Shown: positions 1 through 9,175, numbered from the stretch's first letter. The stretch: DNA of 48,408 nucleotides from Lysobacterales bacterium (GCA_030065125.1 JASJDM010000042.1:1-48408); one strand, 5' to 3'. Made by a program: numbers and translations. The notes: generated by a model from the letters alone, not told the origin.

Positions 1-2699
1 CGCAGGGTGAACTGGAAACTGACGTCCTGGCCAGCCACCGGAGTCGGCGTCAGCAGCAGGATTTCTGCAGGCAACACGGCCAGGTCCAGGGCATCTGCGG
101 TCGCCACGTCGAAGTCCAGGACGTTGTTGTCTTCTTCGGGCTCGGCCAGTACATCCTGGGGGTCCGCGGCAATTCGCAGCTCGATGGGGCCTGAACGGGT
201 GAGCTGGGCGGCCAGGTTGAGGGGTGCGCTGGTTCGAGCCGGGAGATCCAGAGACTGACTGGCCAGGGTTTCCACCACGCCGCCGGGGAGTCGGCGCTGA
301 AGGCTGACCGTCACACCAGCCGCATCGGCGCCACCCAGGTTGCGAACCGTGACGTCTGCCTGGAAATCCACGGGCAGACTGCCCACCACCGTGGGGCTGA
401 AATTGAGGCTGTTGGCCAGAACCGCCAGGTCAGCCTGGGCGGGCGGCGCGCCGACGGTCACATCAAGGCTGATCCGGTTGTCGTTCTCGCTGGATTCGGC
501 CAGGGATTCGGCGCTGTCCACCCAGATCACAAGCTGACGGCTGCCAGCCTGGTCCAGGGTGTCCCAGAAGGTCTCAAGCGGGAAGTCCTCTCCGGGCGCC
601 AGCGGCGGCACGGGCAGCGGTGGCGAAACCGGCGCGCCGCCGGCGTCCGGGTCACCCAGGAACACCTGGGCCTGAACCGCCGGCGTATTGAACAGTCCGG
701 CATTGGTCACCGTAAAGCTGACAGCCACCAGGTCGCCGTCCCTGGGAGACGCGGGACTCACCAGGGGCGTTCCGGTGACGCTCAGGTTGGGGTTCTGCCG
801 GTTGCGCAGGGCGTCCAGGGCCAGGGCCGTGCTGTACACGCTGCCGGCCCAGCTGCCGTCCGTGCCCTGGAGGCCTTCCAGGGCCGTACTGGCGGTATCA
901 ATCACCGCCGCCGGGGTCGCGGGAAACAGCCCCAGAGCGTTCAGCGCCAGGGCGGTTTCGTGGGGCGACCCGGTACCTTCCCCAAAGGTGCCGTTGGCCA
1001 GCTGGCGACCCGCCAGCCAGGTGGCGGCGTCGGCCAGGTCTGCAATGGCGGTGCCTGCACGGACCAGGGCCTGCAGGGACAGCGCGGTGGTCACCACCTG
1101 GTTACTGCCGTTACTCAGGGCGCCCCAGCCGCCGCCAGCACGCTGAACGCCCTGCAGAAACGTACTGGCTGAACCCGCTTCGTTGCCCTCCAGCTGGGCC
1201 AGTATCAGTGCGGTGTCATAGGAACTGCTGGAGTCACCGGGCGCCAGCCCCCAACCACCGTCCGGGTTTCGCAGCCCAAGCAGTTCGTCAAGCAGACCAG
1301 CGGACCCGGCCGCATCCAGGGCACCACTGGCCAGGATCCAGGCGCGGTCGTCATTGTCTTCGGGCGACTGGTTGCGAATCCAGTTCCGCCCCAGCAGCAG
1401 GCCGGGATCGTCGATTTCCAGCAGATCCAGGGCCAGCAGGGCAACAGCCGTGTCCCGCAGCCGGGTCTCGGGCTTGTCTTCCCAGTAACCGTTGGCGTCC
1501 TGGGCAGCCAGCAGCCAGTCGGCGGCAGCGGCAAAGTCGGCCAGACCGTTGGCTGCGGGTCCTCCCTGGACCGTGACCGGATCTGACACAGCCAGCCCTG
1601 AAGACTCGGCGAGCCCGGTTTTCATGACGCCCACACCCCGGGTCTCCACGCTGAAGCGCTGGGTCACCGCAGTGCGCACCTCGTTCAGGCCAAACAGCAG
1701 CTCGTCAGAGGGAAAGGTCCCGGGGCGAGTCAGGAAAATGAAACCCGCGCGGAATTCGCGCTGGGATTGATCAGCGCTGGGAACACGCGGCCCCTCGGCG
1801 TCGATGATCTGCTGGATGGTGACCTGCTCGGCGATACCGCCGGTCTGGTCACCGGGTGTAGGCCAGTACTCGTCCGGGTCACCGTCGGGATTGCGGATGT
1901 AAAACAGGCTGGCGGCCGGGTCCGGCTCCAGGAACCCGCCCAGATAAAGGTCCACCTCGCCGTAGCCGCGGCGGATGTCCAGGGCTGTGAAGCTGCCGTC
2001 GCCATTGTCGCGCCATTCAGCGCCGCCCATCACGGACGCGCCCGAGTCCACGTACTGGCTCCAGTGGGCATCCTGGAATCCCAGCCAGTCCTGGTTCAGG
2101 GCACCGGCGCCGTCCCGGTAACTGGGGTAGACGCCCCAGCGGTGCATGATTTCGTGGACCAGGGTATCCAGGGTGGAGTCGAAGTCCGCTTCCAGGGAGT
2201 CCAGCTCGTAGCGGGTAAAGGCCGCCATGTCGATGTATCCCTGGAGCCTGTCCGAGCCAAACAGCGCGGCGTTGTCGAACAGGTCCTGGCCAATACCTTC
2301 AACGTCGTTCTGGATTGAAAGGTAGAAGGCCCTGGCGCCCGGGGTGGCAAACTCGAAACCCGAGAACACCACCAGGAAGTCGTACTCGTCGTCGTGGTTC
2401 TGGTAAAACGCTTCCGCCACCGCAATGCGGGGGTCGATATTGAATCCGCCGACGGCCAGGTCCCGGTCATAGTCACCGGCCAGCTCGATGATGGCGAAGT
2501 CCCCTTCGTCCCGGATGAACCGGGCGGTGGCCATCTTGGTGTGGGAACGGGCCCGTTTGCGGGCGGCCTCGTCGATGTGGACCACGTCGTTGAGAAATCC
2601 ATGGTTCCCGTGATGGATCTCGGCATCGGCCCGAGGGCTCTGGGCCCCCAAGAAAACGCCTGCGGCCAGCAGAACAACGAAGGGAAGTCTCACTCTCAC
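1..2699 (-). CDS. Secreted HExxH zinc-metallopeptidase-like protein with alpha-toroid and CARDB repeats (C-terminus beyond window)
   Basis: About 899 residues are visible and the gene runs off the left edge. The start is a GTG whose GTGA overlaps the stop of the upstream gene; a second in-frame GTG lies 6 nt further in. Residues 1-26 look like a signal peptide (hydrophobic core VVLLAAGVFLGA). A zincin-like domain follows, with HEIMH at about 182-186. Residues about 385-630 hold repeated segments of the type found in squalene-cyclase/prenyltransferase alpha-alpha toroids (GYWED, GGWG, each followed by a DTALAL-like helix). From about 633 to the edge there are at least three CARDB-type beta modules, recognisable by the pattern TVTNAG...NTPAV and a DNDNRI-type strand. 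I infer an exported, calcium- or zinc-dependent hydrolase or adhesin. The substrate is unknown, and no third zinc ligand could be assigned by eye. Confidence 0.85.
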   Translation of the reverse strand, partial: MRVRLPFVVLLAAGVFLGAQSPRADAEIHHGNHGFLNDVVHIDEAARKRARSHTKMATARFIRDEGDFAIIELAGDYDRDLAVGGFNIDPRIAVAEAFYQNHDDEYDFLVVFSGFEFATPGARAFYLSIQNDVEGIGQDLFDNAALFGSDRLQGYIDMAAFTRYELDSLEADFDSTLDTLVHEIMHRWGVYPSYRDGAGALNQDWLGFQDAHWSQYVDSGASVMGGAEWRDNGDGSFTALDIRRGYGEVDLYLGGFLEPDPAASLFYIRNPDGDPDEYWPTPGDQTGGIAEQVTIQQIIDAEGPRVPSADQSQREFRAGFIFLTRPGTFPSDELLFGLNEVRTAVTQRFSVETRGVGVMKTGLAESSGLAVSDPVTVQGGPAANGLADFAAAADWLLAAQDANGYWEDKPETRLRDTAVALLALDLLEIDDPGLLLGRNWIRNQSPEDNDDRAWILASGALDAAGSAGLLDELLGLRNPDGGWGLAPGDSSSSYDTALILAQLEGNEAGSASTFLQGVQRAGGGWGALSNGSNQVVTTALSLQALVRAGTAIADLADAATWLAGRQLANGTFGEGTGSPHETALALNALGLFPATPAAVIDTASTALEGLQGTDGSWAGSVYSTALALDALRNRQNPNLSVTGTPLVSPASPRDGDLVAVSFTVTNAGLFNTPAVQAQVFLGDPDAGGAPVSPPLPVPPLAPGEDFPLETFWDTLDQAGSRQLVIWVDSAESLAESSENDNRISLDVTVGAPPAQADLAVLANSLNFSPTVVGSLPVDFQADVTVRNLGGADAAGVTVSLQRRLPGGVVETLASQSLDLPARTSAPLNLAAQLTRSGPIELRIAADPQDVLAEPEEDNNVLDFDVATADALDLAVLPAEILLLTPTPVAGQDVSFQFTL

Positions 2700-3121
2700 C
2701 GCTTGCCGTCCGATGAACCAGGAATCTGGGACGGTATCAGGGGAGCCATGGCCGGCGGCGCTTCGGATTCATCCTGGGCGCTGGAGACGATTTGCGCGCC
2801 ATCAGCGCCGGGGGTGAACCACAACTTGATTTTTCGGTCCCGGACCCCGGGATGGGTGGCCACCAGCTCGATCCGGTGATTCAGCACCTTCAGCAGGCGC
2901 AGCTCATAGATCCCGGCAACGGTCTGACCGGATGTAAGGAGTCGGCGTTCGCCGTCGGGCAACCTGAGGACTGCGGACTGGTCACGTACCGAATGCGCCA
3001 GCAGGGATATGTCGCTGAGCCATTCAGCGTCGGGCAGTGCGACCGCATGAACTGGCAACAGGCAGACGAGCGCAATCGCCGCGCGGCGCAGAAATCTCCC
3101 CCGAATATGCCAATCCCTCAA
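2696..3121 (-). CDS. Small exported protein, weakly GspC/PilP-like
   Basis: 141 residues with a TTG start; no in-frame ATG is available near the N-terminus. Residues about 8-28 form a signal peptide (RRAAIALVCLLPVHAVA). The middle (about 45-90) is a short beta-rich stretch, in which a run reading AVLRLPDGERRLLTSGQTV is followed by a strand ending IELVA. This resembles the homology-region fold of type II secretion GspC or pilus PilP proteins, but the match is only by eye. The tail is Pro/Ser-rich and probably disordered. A GGAGG lies about 30 nt upstream, followed by a six-codon frame that ends overlapping the TTG, so translation may be coupled. The stop overlaps the GTG of the metallopeptidase-like gene, so the two are co-translated and probably work together in the envelope. 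Confidence 0.65.
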   Translation of the reverse strand: MRDWHIRGRFLRRAAIALVCLLPVHAVALPDAEWLSDISLLAHSVRDQSAVLRLPDGERRLLTSGQTVAGIYELRLLKVLNHRIELVATHPGVRDRKIKLWFTPGADGAQIVSSAQDESEAPPAMAPLIPSQIPGSSDGKR

Positions 3122-3252
3122 CAGTTCACCATCCCCATCCGGCCCTGATCCTCCCTGGGCGGACTCTGGAGTTTAGGCAAACCAGCCCGCAGGGGTCAAC
3201 GGTCAATTCCGTGACGGGTGCTACGATTCAAGGATCTCCAGGGAGTGAGCCA

Positions 3253-4905
3253 ATGAGCAAATCATGGGTGGTCACGGGCGTCGCCGGCCTGCTGTGGACC
3301 AGCAGCTTCGGCCTGCTGGCCGCCCAGGTTGGAGCGGACGTTGGTCACCAGCTGGCTGCAAAATCCAGGGCCGCCGTCGTGGTTTCCCTGCATTCGCCCG
3401 TGGGTACGTCCGGCAACCAGAAGGCCCGAATCAGGCGTTTGCAGGGTGATGTACTCAAGCGCGCCGGCCTTGCCAATGCGAAGCGCTTCAGCACGGTAGC
3501 TGGATTCGCGGTCACGCTGGACTCGTCACAGCTCGATGCCCTCAAGCGGGATGCCCGCGTCAGGCGCATTGACCTGGATGTGCCGGGTCGCGGTGGCCTG
3601 GCGGTGAGCGTGCCCCTGGTGGGCGCCGGCGACCTGCAGCAGCTGGGCATCGACGGCAGCGGCACCACCGTGGCCGTGTTCGACACCGGGATTCAATCCA
3701 GCCACCCCGACCTGTCAGATGCCCTGATCAACGAGGCCTGCTTTCTCGACTTTGACGGTGTCATCGACGGCATTGGACGCTGCCCCGGCGGCGGTGACCG
3801 TCAGTTCGATGCCGGTGCCGGCGAAGACGACCAGGGTCACGGGACCCTGGTGGCCGGCATCATCACCGCCAACGGCGTGCTGGCCGGTCCCGGTATGGCC
3901 CCGGCAGCCAATGTGTTTTCGGTCAAAGTGCTGGACAGCGAAGGCGCCGCCGGCACCTTCTCCAGATTTTCGGAACTGATCGCCGCCATGGAGTTCATTC
4001 TTGAGCAGCACCCCGAAGTCGACGTGATCAACATGAGCCTGGGCACCGACCAGCTGTTCACCGGCGTTTGTGATTCGACCACGTCGTTCAACCAGCTGGG
4101 CAGCCAGGTCGTTGACCAGCTCAACGCCCGCGGGACCATGGTGGTTTCCATCAGCCAGAACGAAGGCTCCACCGACAGCATCAGCTCACCGGCCTGTCTC
4201 AGCGGCGTCATTGCCGTTGCCTCGTCCACCAAGACCGATGATTTCGATACCCGCTACAACAGCGCCGCAACCGTGGACCTGGTGGCACCGGGTGCCGTCA
4301 TTACCACCACTGCGTCGCCCGACACCGTGCGAACCGCAAGCGGCACCAGTTTTGCGGCGCCCCACGTCAGCGGCTGCGTGGCCCTGCTGATTCAGAGCGG
4401 TGCCGCCAGCACTCTGGAGGAAGTCAGGAGTGTGCTGCTGGACAGTCCCGTGCAGATCACCGACCCCCGCAACGGCCTCACCTTTCCGCGGCTGGACTGC
4501 AGCAAGGCCGTGCCCACCTTCGCCATATCCGCCGGCATCTCCGGCACCTGGTTCGAGACGACAACACCCGGCCAGGGCCTGCTGATCTCGGTGCTGTCCG
4601 AATCCCGCATGGTGGTGTTCTGGTTCACCTACGACCCTGATGGCCGACCCCTGTGGCTGCTGGGTGACGGCAGCTACGACGGCGCCCGGGCCGAACTGGA
4701 CGTCCTGTTCGACCCCGACGGCCCGGTGTTCGGACCGGGCTTCGATCCCGACCTGTTCCAGGCCCAGCCCTGGGGCCGGTTCGTCATCGAGTTTTCCAGC
4801 TGCAGCGAGGGGGTGTTCCAGTGGAATTCCGATCTGCCGGAGTACGCCAGCGGGCAGCAGCTCATCAGCCGCCTGTCCGGGACCCTGGATCTGCCCTGCC
4901 CCTGA
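3253..4905 (+). CDS. Secreted S8 (subtilisin family) serine peptidase
   Basis: 550 residues. The ATG at 3253 follows a GGGAG ribosome site and begins a signal peptide; a longer upstream frame lacks both. Residues about 35-120 resemble an I9 inhibitor propeptide. The catalytic triad is visible as D144 (VAVFDTG), H196 (DQGHGT) and S366 (SGTSFAAPHVSG), with the oxyanion Asn at N303 (SQNEGS). The last roughly 115 residues form a separate module beginning SGTWFETTTPGQGLL and containing FTYDPDGRPLWL. This Trp-rich GxW..GQG type of module recurs at the ends of secreted proteins in related bacteria. The protein is predicted to be a calcium-stabilised extracellular endopeptidase. It is transcribed away from the metallopeptidase pair and converges on the histidine kinase gene. 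Confidence 0.93.
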   Translation: MSKSWVVTGVAGLLWTSSFGLLAAQVGADVGHQLAAKSRAAVVVSLHSPVGTSGNQKARIRRLQGDVLKRAGLANAKRFSTVAGFAVTLDSSQLDALKRDARVRRIDLDVPGRGGLAVSVPLVGAGDLQQLGIDGSGTTVAVFDTGIQSSHPDLSDALINEACFLDFDGVIDGIGRCPGGGDRQFDAGAGEDDQGHGTLVAGIITANGVLAGPGMAPAANVFSVKVLDSEGAAGTFSRFSELIAAMEFILEQHPEVDVINMSLGTDQLFTGVCDSTTSFNQLGSQVVDQLNARGTMVVSISQNEGSTDSISSPACLSGVIAVASSTKTDDFDTRYNSAATVDLVAPGAVITTTASPDTVRTASGTSFAAPHVSGCVALLIQSGAASTLEEVRSVLLDSPVQITDPRNGLTFPRLDCSKAVPTFAISAGISGTWFETTTPGQGLLISVLSESRMVVFWFTYDPDGRPLWLLGDGSYDGARAELDVLFDPDGPVFGPGFDPDLFQAQPWGRFVIEFSSCSEGVFQWNSDLPEYASGQQLISRLSGTLDLPCP

Positions 4906-4960
4906 GCCATCGGGACACAGAATCGGCTATAAAGCGCGTCGACGCGGCCGGCAAATTCGT

Positions 4961-5671
4961 CTAATCCCCGCTTTTGGTTATGGGAAGTGTTATGCCGACC
5001 GTCGACCCGCCACGATCTAGTGACATCACGCGCAGTGAACCGCCGAAGCCTTCGGCCCGCAGGCGAATATCGCGGAGCCCAAATCCGCCGCCGGTTCTAC
5101 GATTCCTCCGAAAACCCAAGCCATTGTCCTCCACACAAACCGAAACGTCATGGTCATCGGCAAAGAGAATGACCTCAACAGCCGTGGCTCTCCCGTGCTT
5201 GACCGCGTTGGTCAGCAGTTCCTGCACCGCGCGGTACAGGAAGGAGCCCTGACTGACCGTCAGGTGCTGATCAATGCATGTTCCTTTGAGAGAAACGGCA
5301 AGGCCGTAGCAGCGCTCAAAATGCCGGGCGAGCCGTTTGAGCGCCCGCTTGAGGCTCCGGTCCACCACGGCAGCAGGGCTGAGTTCAAAAATTACGGATT
5401 GTGTTTCGGCGATTGCCGACTCAATGTGTAACTCCACTTCGCTCAGCACATCGGATTGCGCATCCGCCCGCTCCACGGCCATTTTCGCCATGGCAAGACT
5501 TTGGGCGACACGTTCGTGGTATCCCGAGGCAATCCGCCACCTCTCCGTTTCCTCGGCCAGGGCCAGTTGACTGATCAAGTTTCGAACCCGGGATCGACAG
5601 GCCGCCAGTTGACGCTGCGCACGGGCATTCCTGGACTTTTCGCAGTCCATATTCGTTGCTGTCATTAGCAC
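4961..5671 (-). CDS. Soluble NarL/DegS-type sensor histidine kinase without an input domain
   Basis: 236 residues if the GTG at 5671 is used; an ATG two codons later (5665) is equally possible. The N-terminal 35 residues are a short charged helix with no membrane segment or sensor domain. The HisKA_3 dimerisation helix reads EETERWRIASGYHERVAQSL, with H52 as the phospho-acceptor in an HExxxQ motif. The HATPase_c domain shows an N box (QELLTNAVKHG), G1 (VEDNGLGF) and G2 (GGGFGLRDI), so the kinase should be able to bind ATP. No response regulator is adjacent, so it is an orphan, and its signal must come from a partner protein. A strong promoter and paired operator-like repeats lie in the gap shared with the divergent TetR gene, suggesting that TetR represses it. 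Confidence 0.88.
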   Translation of the reverse strand: MLMTATNMDCEKSRNARAQRQLAACRSRVRNLISQLALAEETERWRIASGYHERVAQSLAMAKMAVERADAQSDVLSEVELHIESAIAETQSVIFELSPAAVVDRSLKRALKRLARHFERCYGLAVSLKGTCIDQHLTVSQGSFLYRAVQELLTNAVKHGRATAVEVILFADDHDVSVCVEDNGLGFRRNRRTGGGFGLRDIRLRAEGFGGSLRVMSLDRGGSTVGITLPITKSGD

Positions 5672-5786
5672 TACATCCCAGCGCCCACATGTTGAGAGTC
5701 CCCCAGGGGCGCATATCTATTGAATTAACTCGCGGAAACTTCCGCTCTGCCTGGTCAGGCCAGACAATATCTATCGGGTAATAGGT

Positions 5787-5815
5787 AATTTATCCGGAGG
5801 AATTCCCGATGTCAA
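5787..5815 (-). promoter_or_regulatory. Sigma-70 promoter for the orphan histidine kinase
   Basis: On the minus strand TTGACA (5815-5810) is followed after exactly 17 bp by TAAATT (5792-5787). The -35 box lies inside one of the two 20-bp repeats, and the region just downstream of the -10 box lies inside the other. That is the arrangement expected of a repressed promoter. Confidence 0.6.
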
Positions 5816-5829
5816 TATCTATTAGGTGA
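5809..5829 (+). other. Possible hexapeptide leader frame before the TetR gene
   Basis: A perfect GGAGG (5796-5800) is followed at ideal spacing by an ATG opening a frame of only six codons, MSISIR. Its TGA overlaps an in-frame GTG of the TetR gene (5826). It could be a translational-coupling leader, or an accident in which the ribosome site serves the downstream ATG poorly. No ribosome site this good precedes either TetR start. Confidence 0.35.
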
Positions 5830-5843
5830 TAGAATTAAAGGAA

Positions 5844-6557
5844 ATGAACCGGACCCAGCAGCAAATGACAGCAAAATCCAAGAGAGGAGTCGGCCGTCCG
5901 CGGGCGACTGGAGCAGTAGCCACCCAGCCGGCCCGGGAAGCCATCATGCTGGCAGCAGCAAACCTTTTCGCCACCCAGGGATACAACGCCACCACCACCC
6001 GCAACATCGCCGAACGTGTGGGAATCCGCCAGCCCTCGGTGTTCTATCATTTCAAGAAAAAAGAAGACATTCTCCTTGCCATCATCGACGCTTCCACCAT
6101 CGAGGTATCGGCCATTCTTGACGGGTTCTCGCCGTCTCCAGGAAATGTCCCGGCAGAACTGTACTGGCTGCTTCGACGCGACTATGACTTCCTGCTGACA
6201 GAGCCATTCGAGATCGGCAAGCTGCTCTCACTGCCGGAAATGCACGCTGCGCCCTTCGGCAAGCGGGTGAGCAGAATCAGGACCCGCCTGATCAACGCTT
6301 ACCGCCGACTCATCAAACAGGGTATGCAGCAAGGAGATTTCCAGAAATCTGACGTGGGCGTGACGGCCTACACTATCTTTGGCATGGGCGAGTCCATCTG
6401 GTCATGGTACCGGCACCCGGAGGCCTGGTATGAAAAGCCGGTAAGGCTCCCACCAGAGCAGGTCTCCGAACAGATCGCAGACCTGGCCCTGAGGTCGCTG
6501 CTGCTGCGCAAGTCGCGGCTGGGGCCCATCAAAAGGGCTGCGGGCTATTCGGGATAA
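5844..6557 (+). CDS. TetR/AcrR-family transcriptional regulator
   Basis: 237 residues from the ATG at 5844. An alternative GTG at 5826 adds six residues and would be coupled to the short leader frame. The basic N-terminal arm (KSKRGVGRPRATG) leads into a TetR_N helix-turn-helix at about 35-80: AANLFATQGYNATTTRNIAE, then GIRQPSVFYHFKKKEDIL. The remaining helices form the ligand-binding and dimer domain, which cannot be assigned a ligand. It diverges from the histidine kinase gene, and the two operator-like repeats between them suggest that it represses both. It converges on the FG-GAP gene. Confidence 0.9.
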   Translation: MNRTQQQMTAKSKRGVGRPRATGAVATQPAREAIMLAAANLFATQGYNATTTRNIAERVGIRQPSVFYHFKKKEDILLAIIDASTIEVSAILDGFSPSPGNVPAELYWLLRRDYDFLLTEPFEIGKLLSLPEMHAAPFGKRVSRIRTRLINAYRRLIKQGMQQGDFQKSDVGVTAYTIFGMGESIWSWYRHPEAWYEKPVRLPPEQVSEQIADLALRSLLLRKSRLGPIKRAAGYSG

Positions 6558-6616
6558 GGCTCAACGTACGCCAGCTGGCGTTTTGCCCTCAGGACAAACA
6601 CCTTGGCCCGCCTGCC

Positions 6617-9175
6617 CTACGGCTGTTCCTCAAAGCTGTCCGACAACAGCAGGTCGGTAAAAAACAGGTAGACCGCCCCCACGTCGAGGTTCAGCGTGTC
6701 CACGTCATGGGCGCCGGCTATGATCGTCTTGCCGTCAAATCCCAATGAGCCTCGATTGGTGTAGGCGCTGTTGAGCACGGCGGTCAGGCCGTCGCCGGGC
6801 AGGCGGTCTGCGGCCTGCAGCAGCTTGCGCTGGCCCCAGGCGTCCGACCCGCCCTCGTTGCGGTCGAACACGCGCGCGGCGCCGACGGGCGTGGACTGCG
6901 ACAGATCCAGGTCACGGTAACCCGGGTCAGCTACCACCAGCCGGTCGCCGGAGAGCTCAACGAAGGAACCGAAGGTCCCCGAGGGCCTCGGCTCCGGCGA
7001 GTCGATCAGCAGCTGTTCCTGCCAGTCCGTGGGCGTCATGGCCTCAAACAGGTAAACGCCGCCAATGGCCGAGGTCAACTGCGGTGCACCCGCGGCCACC
7101 GTGTCACCACTGATGGCCACGGCTGAGCCGGCCTGCTGACGCGTTTCGGTGGTGCTGGGGACCAGCTTGTCGAGCTGACCCCACTGGTCGGCCCCGCCGG
7201 TGTTGCGATCGAAAACGTAGACCGCACCCACGTCATTGCCGCCATCGTCGTCCAGGCGTGCGCCCACCGCCATGCGATCGCCGTCGATGTCCACGGACCA
7301 GCCGAACTGAATCGCCGCGGTGACGTCGGTGGGCCCAACCTTGGTCACGAAACCCCAGTTGTCGGCGCCGCCGGCGTCCCGCTGGAAGATACGCACGGCC
7401 CCGGTGTTGTCGCCCAGGCTGTTCTGCGCGCCCCATTCGCCATAGGCCACCGTGTCGCCCTGGATGACCACGTAGCCCGACCCGTTGCTGGTCTCGGCCT
7501 CGAGCACGGCGCGTTGGCCCCAGTTGTCGGGACCGCCGAGGTCTTTTTCGAATACGAATGCCCGCTTGGGAAACGCGTTGCCGCTGAGCAGCACCACAGC
7601 GTGGTCTCCCCAGATGTCCACCATGTAGCCAAACACGTCCCTGTCGTCCACGCCCGAGGGCTGCAGGGTGGTCAGGTAGGCCCAATCACCCCCGTCGCGC
7701 CGCAGGATGTAGGCGCCACCCGATCCTGCGCCAAATTCCCTCGCCTCGGGCGCCCCCACCACCGCGTAGTTGCCGTGCACCGCCACGGTATTGCCGAAGT
7801 AAGCCTCGGCGCCGCTCTCCCCAAGCGTGAGTTTGGCGGTTTCGCCAAAATTATCGCTGCCGCCGCTGCTCCGTTCGAACACGAACACGGCCCCCGAACC
7901 CGAAACGCCACCGTTGCTGCTGTGCTGGTCATCGCCGGGTGCGCCACCGGCCAGGATGTCGCCATCCAGGGCAACGTCCACGCCGAAGTCCAGACCCCGC
8001 AGGGGGTCCGACGCAAACACGTCGCGCAGAAAACCCCAGTTATCCATGCCGCCCTCATCCCGGCGATACAGTGCAACGGCTCCGTTGCGGTCCGGCGGGC
8101 TGAGGCTGTCGCCTACGGCAATGAGGTCACCGCTGATGGCTACCGAATCACCGTAGGTTGTTTCTGAACCCTGGAAATCGTTGGGCAGTTCCTTTACGAA
8201 GGCCCAGTCGCCCGTGTTCCGTCCAAACAGATAGGCCGTGTCGCGCGAACGTGCCCCGGCCACCAGCCAGTCCCCCTCGATGGCCACCGCGTTGCCCATG
8301 CCCGCGCTGCTCTGGGCACCGGCCCCGGCATCCACCACCGCCGTGCGGCCCCAGGCGTCGGCCCCGCCCTGGTTGCGGTCGAAAACATAGACCGCTCCGG
8401 CATTGGAGGCGGCATTGTCATCGCCGCCGGCCCCCACCGCCACCGTGTCCCCATTGATGGCCACGGCGGCACCAAAGTCATAAGCCCCCGTGGCTGCCCG
8501 CGCTGCGTCTGGAAGCAGCTTGGTGACCTCGCCCCAGGCATCAGTTCCGCCCTGGTCGCGGGCAAACAGGTAGGCCGCGCCCGCCGCCGAGGCGACCTCG
8601 TCGTCATCCGGCGCACCAACCAGCAGCAGGTCGCCGCTGACATCCACCGACCAGCCGAAATTGTCGCCGGACGCCAGGCCCGACGGCACTATCGTCGCAA
8701 CTTGGCCCCAGTTGTCCGGACCCCCGGCATTGCGCTCGTACAGGTAGACCGCACCACCATTGCTTACGCTGGTCCCGCTGGTCCGCGCCCCGACCGCGGC
8801 CACGTCGCCATCAATGGCCACGTCGAAGCCGAAAGCCTGGCTGATGCCGTCCGGCAGCAGCTTGGCAACGCGAATCCATTGGCCCGGATCTGCCATGTCA
8901 CGCTGATAAATGACCGCTGAACCCGAATCGATATCCATGGCCTGCTGGGCATTGCCGGACTGGATATCGTCATCTTCGGGGACCGCCACGATCATCAGAT
9001 CACCGCTGAGGTCCAGGGCGCGGCCCATCTGATCCGCCGGCGCGGCGTCCCCCAGGTACGGCGGGATGACGCGCGCAACCTGTTTCAGCACTTCCGACTC
9101 CTCCACGGCGCCTGCGCCCTGGTTCAGTGCCAGCCCCAGCGCCGCGAGGGCAAACCGCCATTTCCCATCGCTCAT
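6617..9175 (-). CDS. Secreted FG-GAP/integrin-type beta-propeller protein with C-terminal FE tail
   Basis: 852 residues from the ATG at 9175, which has a GGGAGG ribosome site; an upstream in-frame Met lacks one. A signal peptide (WRFALAALGLALNQGAGA) is followed by about 13 repeats of 55-65 residues, each with the pattern DGDxxAVGAxxDD...GAVYVFDRNxGGxDxWGQ. This is the FG-GAP unit of integrin alpha propellers, and its Asp-rich loops commonly bind calcium. No catalytic motif is seen. The protein ends LLLSDSFEEQP, close to the ending of the large metzincin-like protein elsewhere in the window, which may be a shared export or anchoring tail. It is probably a surface-attached or released structural or adhesive protein. 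It diverges from the M28 peptidase gene. Confidence 0.88.
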   Translation of the reverse strand: MSDGKWRFALAALGLALNQGAGAVEESEVLKQVARVIPPYLGDAAPADQMGRALDLSGDLMIVAVPEDDDIQSGNAQQAMDIDSGSAVIYQRDMADPGQWIRVAKLLPDGISQAFGFDVAIDGDVAAVGARTSGTSVSNGGAVYLYERNAGGPDNWGQVATIVPSGLASGDNFGWSVDVSGDLLLVGAPDDDEVASAAGAAYLFARDQGGTDAWGEVTKLLPDAARAATGAYDFGAAVAINGDTVAVGAGGDDNAASNAGAVYVFDRNQGGADAWGRTAVVDAGAGAQSSAGMGNAVAIEGDWLVAGARSRDTAYLFGRNTGDWAFVKELPNDFQGSETTYGDSVAISGDLIAVGDSLSPPDRNGAVALYRRDEGGMDNWGFLRDVFASDPLRGLDFGVDVALDGDILAGGAPGDDQHSSNGGVSGSGAVFVFERSSGGSDNFGETAKLTLGESGAEAYFGNTVAVHGNYAVVGAPEAREFGAGSGGAYILRRDGGDWAYLTTLQPSGVDDRDVFGYMVDIWGDHAVVLLSGNAFPKRAFVFEKDLGGPDNWGQRAVLEAETSNGSGYVVIQGDTVAYGEWGAQNSLGDNTGAVRIFQRDAGGADNWGFVTKVGPTDVTAAIQFGWSVDIDGDRMAVGARLDDDGGNDVGAVYVFDRNTGGADQWGQLDKLVPSTTETRQQAGSAVAISGDTVAAGAPQLTSAIGGVYLFEAMTPTDWQEQLLIDSPEPRPSGTFGSFVELSGDRLVVADPGYRDLDLSQSTPVGAARVFDRNEGGSDAWGQRKLLQAADRLPGDGLTAVLNSAYTNRGSLGFDGKTIIAGAHDVDTLNLDVGAVYLFFTDLLLSDSFEEQP

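Larger units (their letters stand above)
5765..5832. promoter_or_regulatory. Two 20-bp direct repeats, likely TetR operators
   Basis: CAATATCTATCGGGTAATAG at 5765-5784 and CAATATCTATTAGGTGATAG at 5813-5832 match at 17 of 20 positions and sit 48 bp apart. Each contains an internal dyad, CTAT-N6-ATAG. A third partial copy (CATATCTATTG) lies near 5713. They flank the kinase promoter and abut the start of the TetR gene, so autoregulation plus control of the kinase is the simplest reading. Confidence 0.55.

Noticed and set aside
4906..4960. Terminator at the palindrome CGCGTCGACGCG
   Set aside because: The 12-bp palindrome lacks a loop of suitable size and no T-run follows on either strand.
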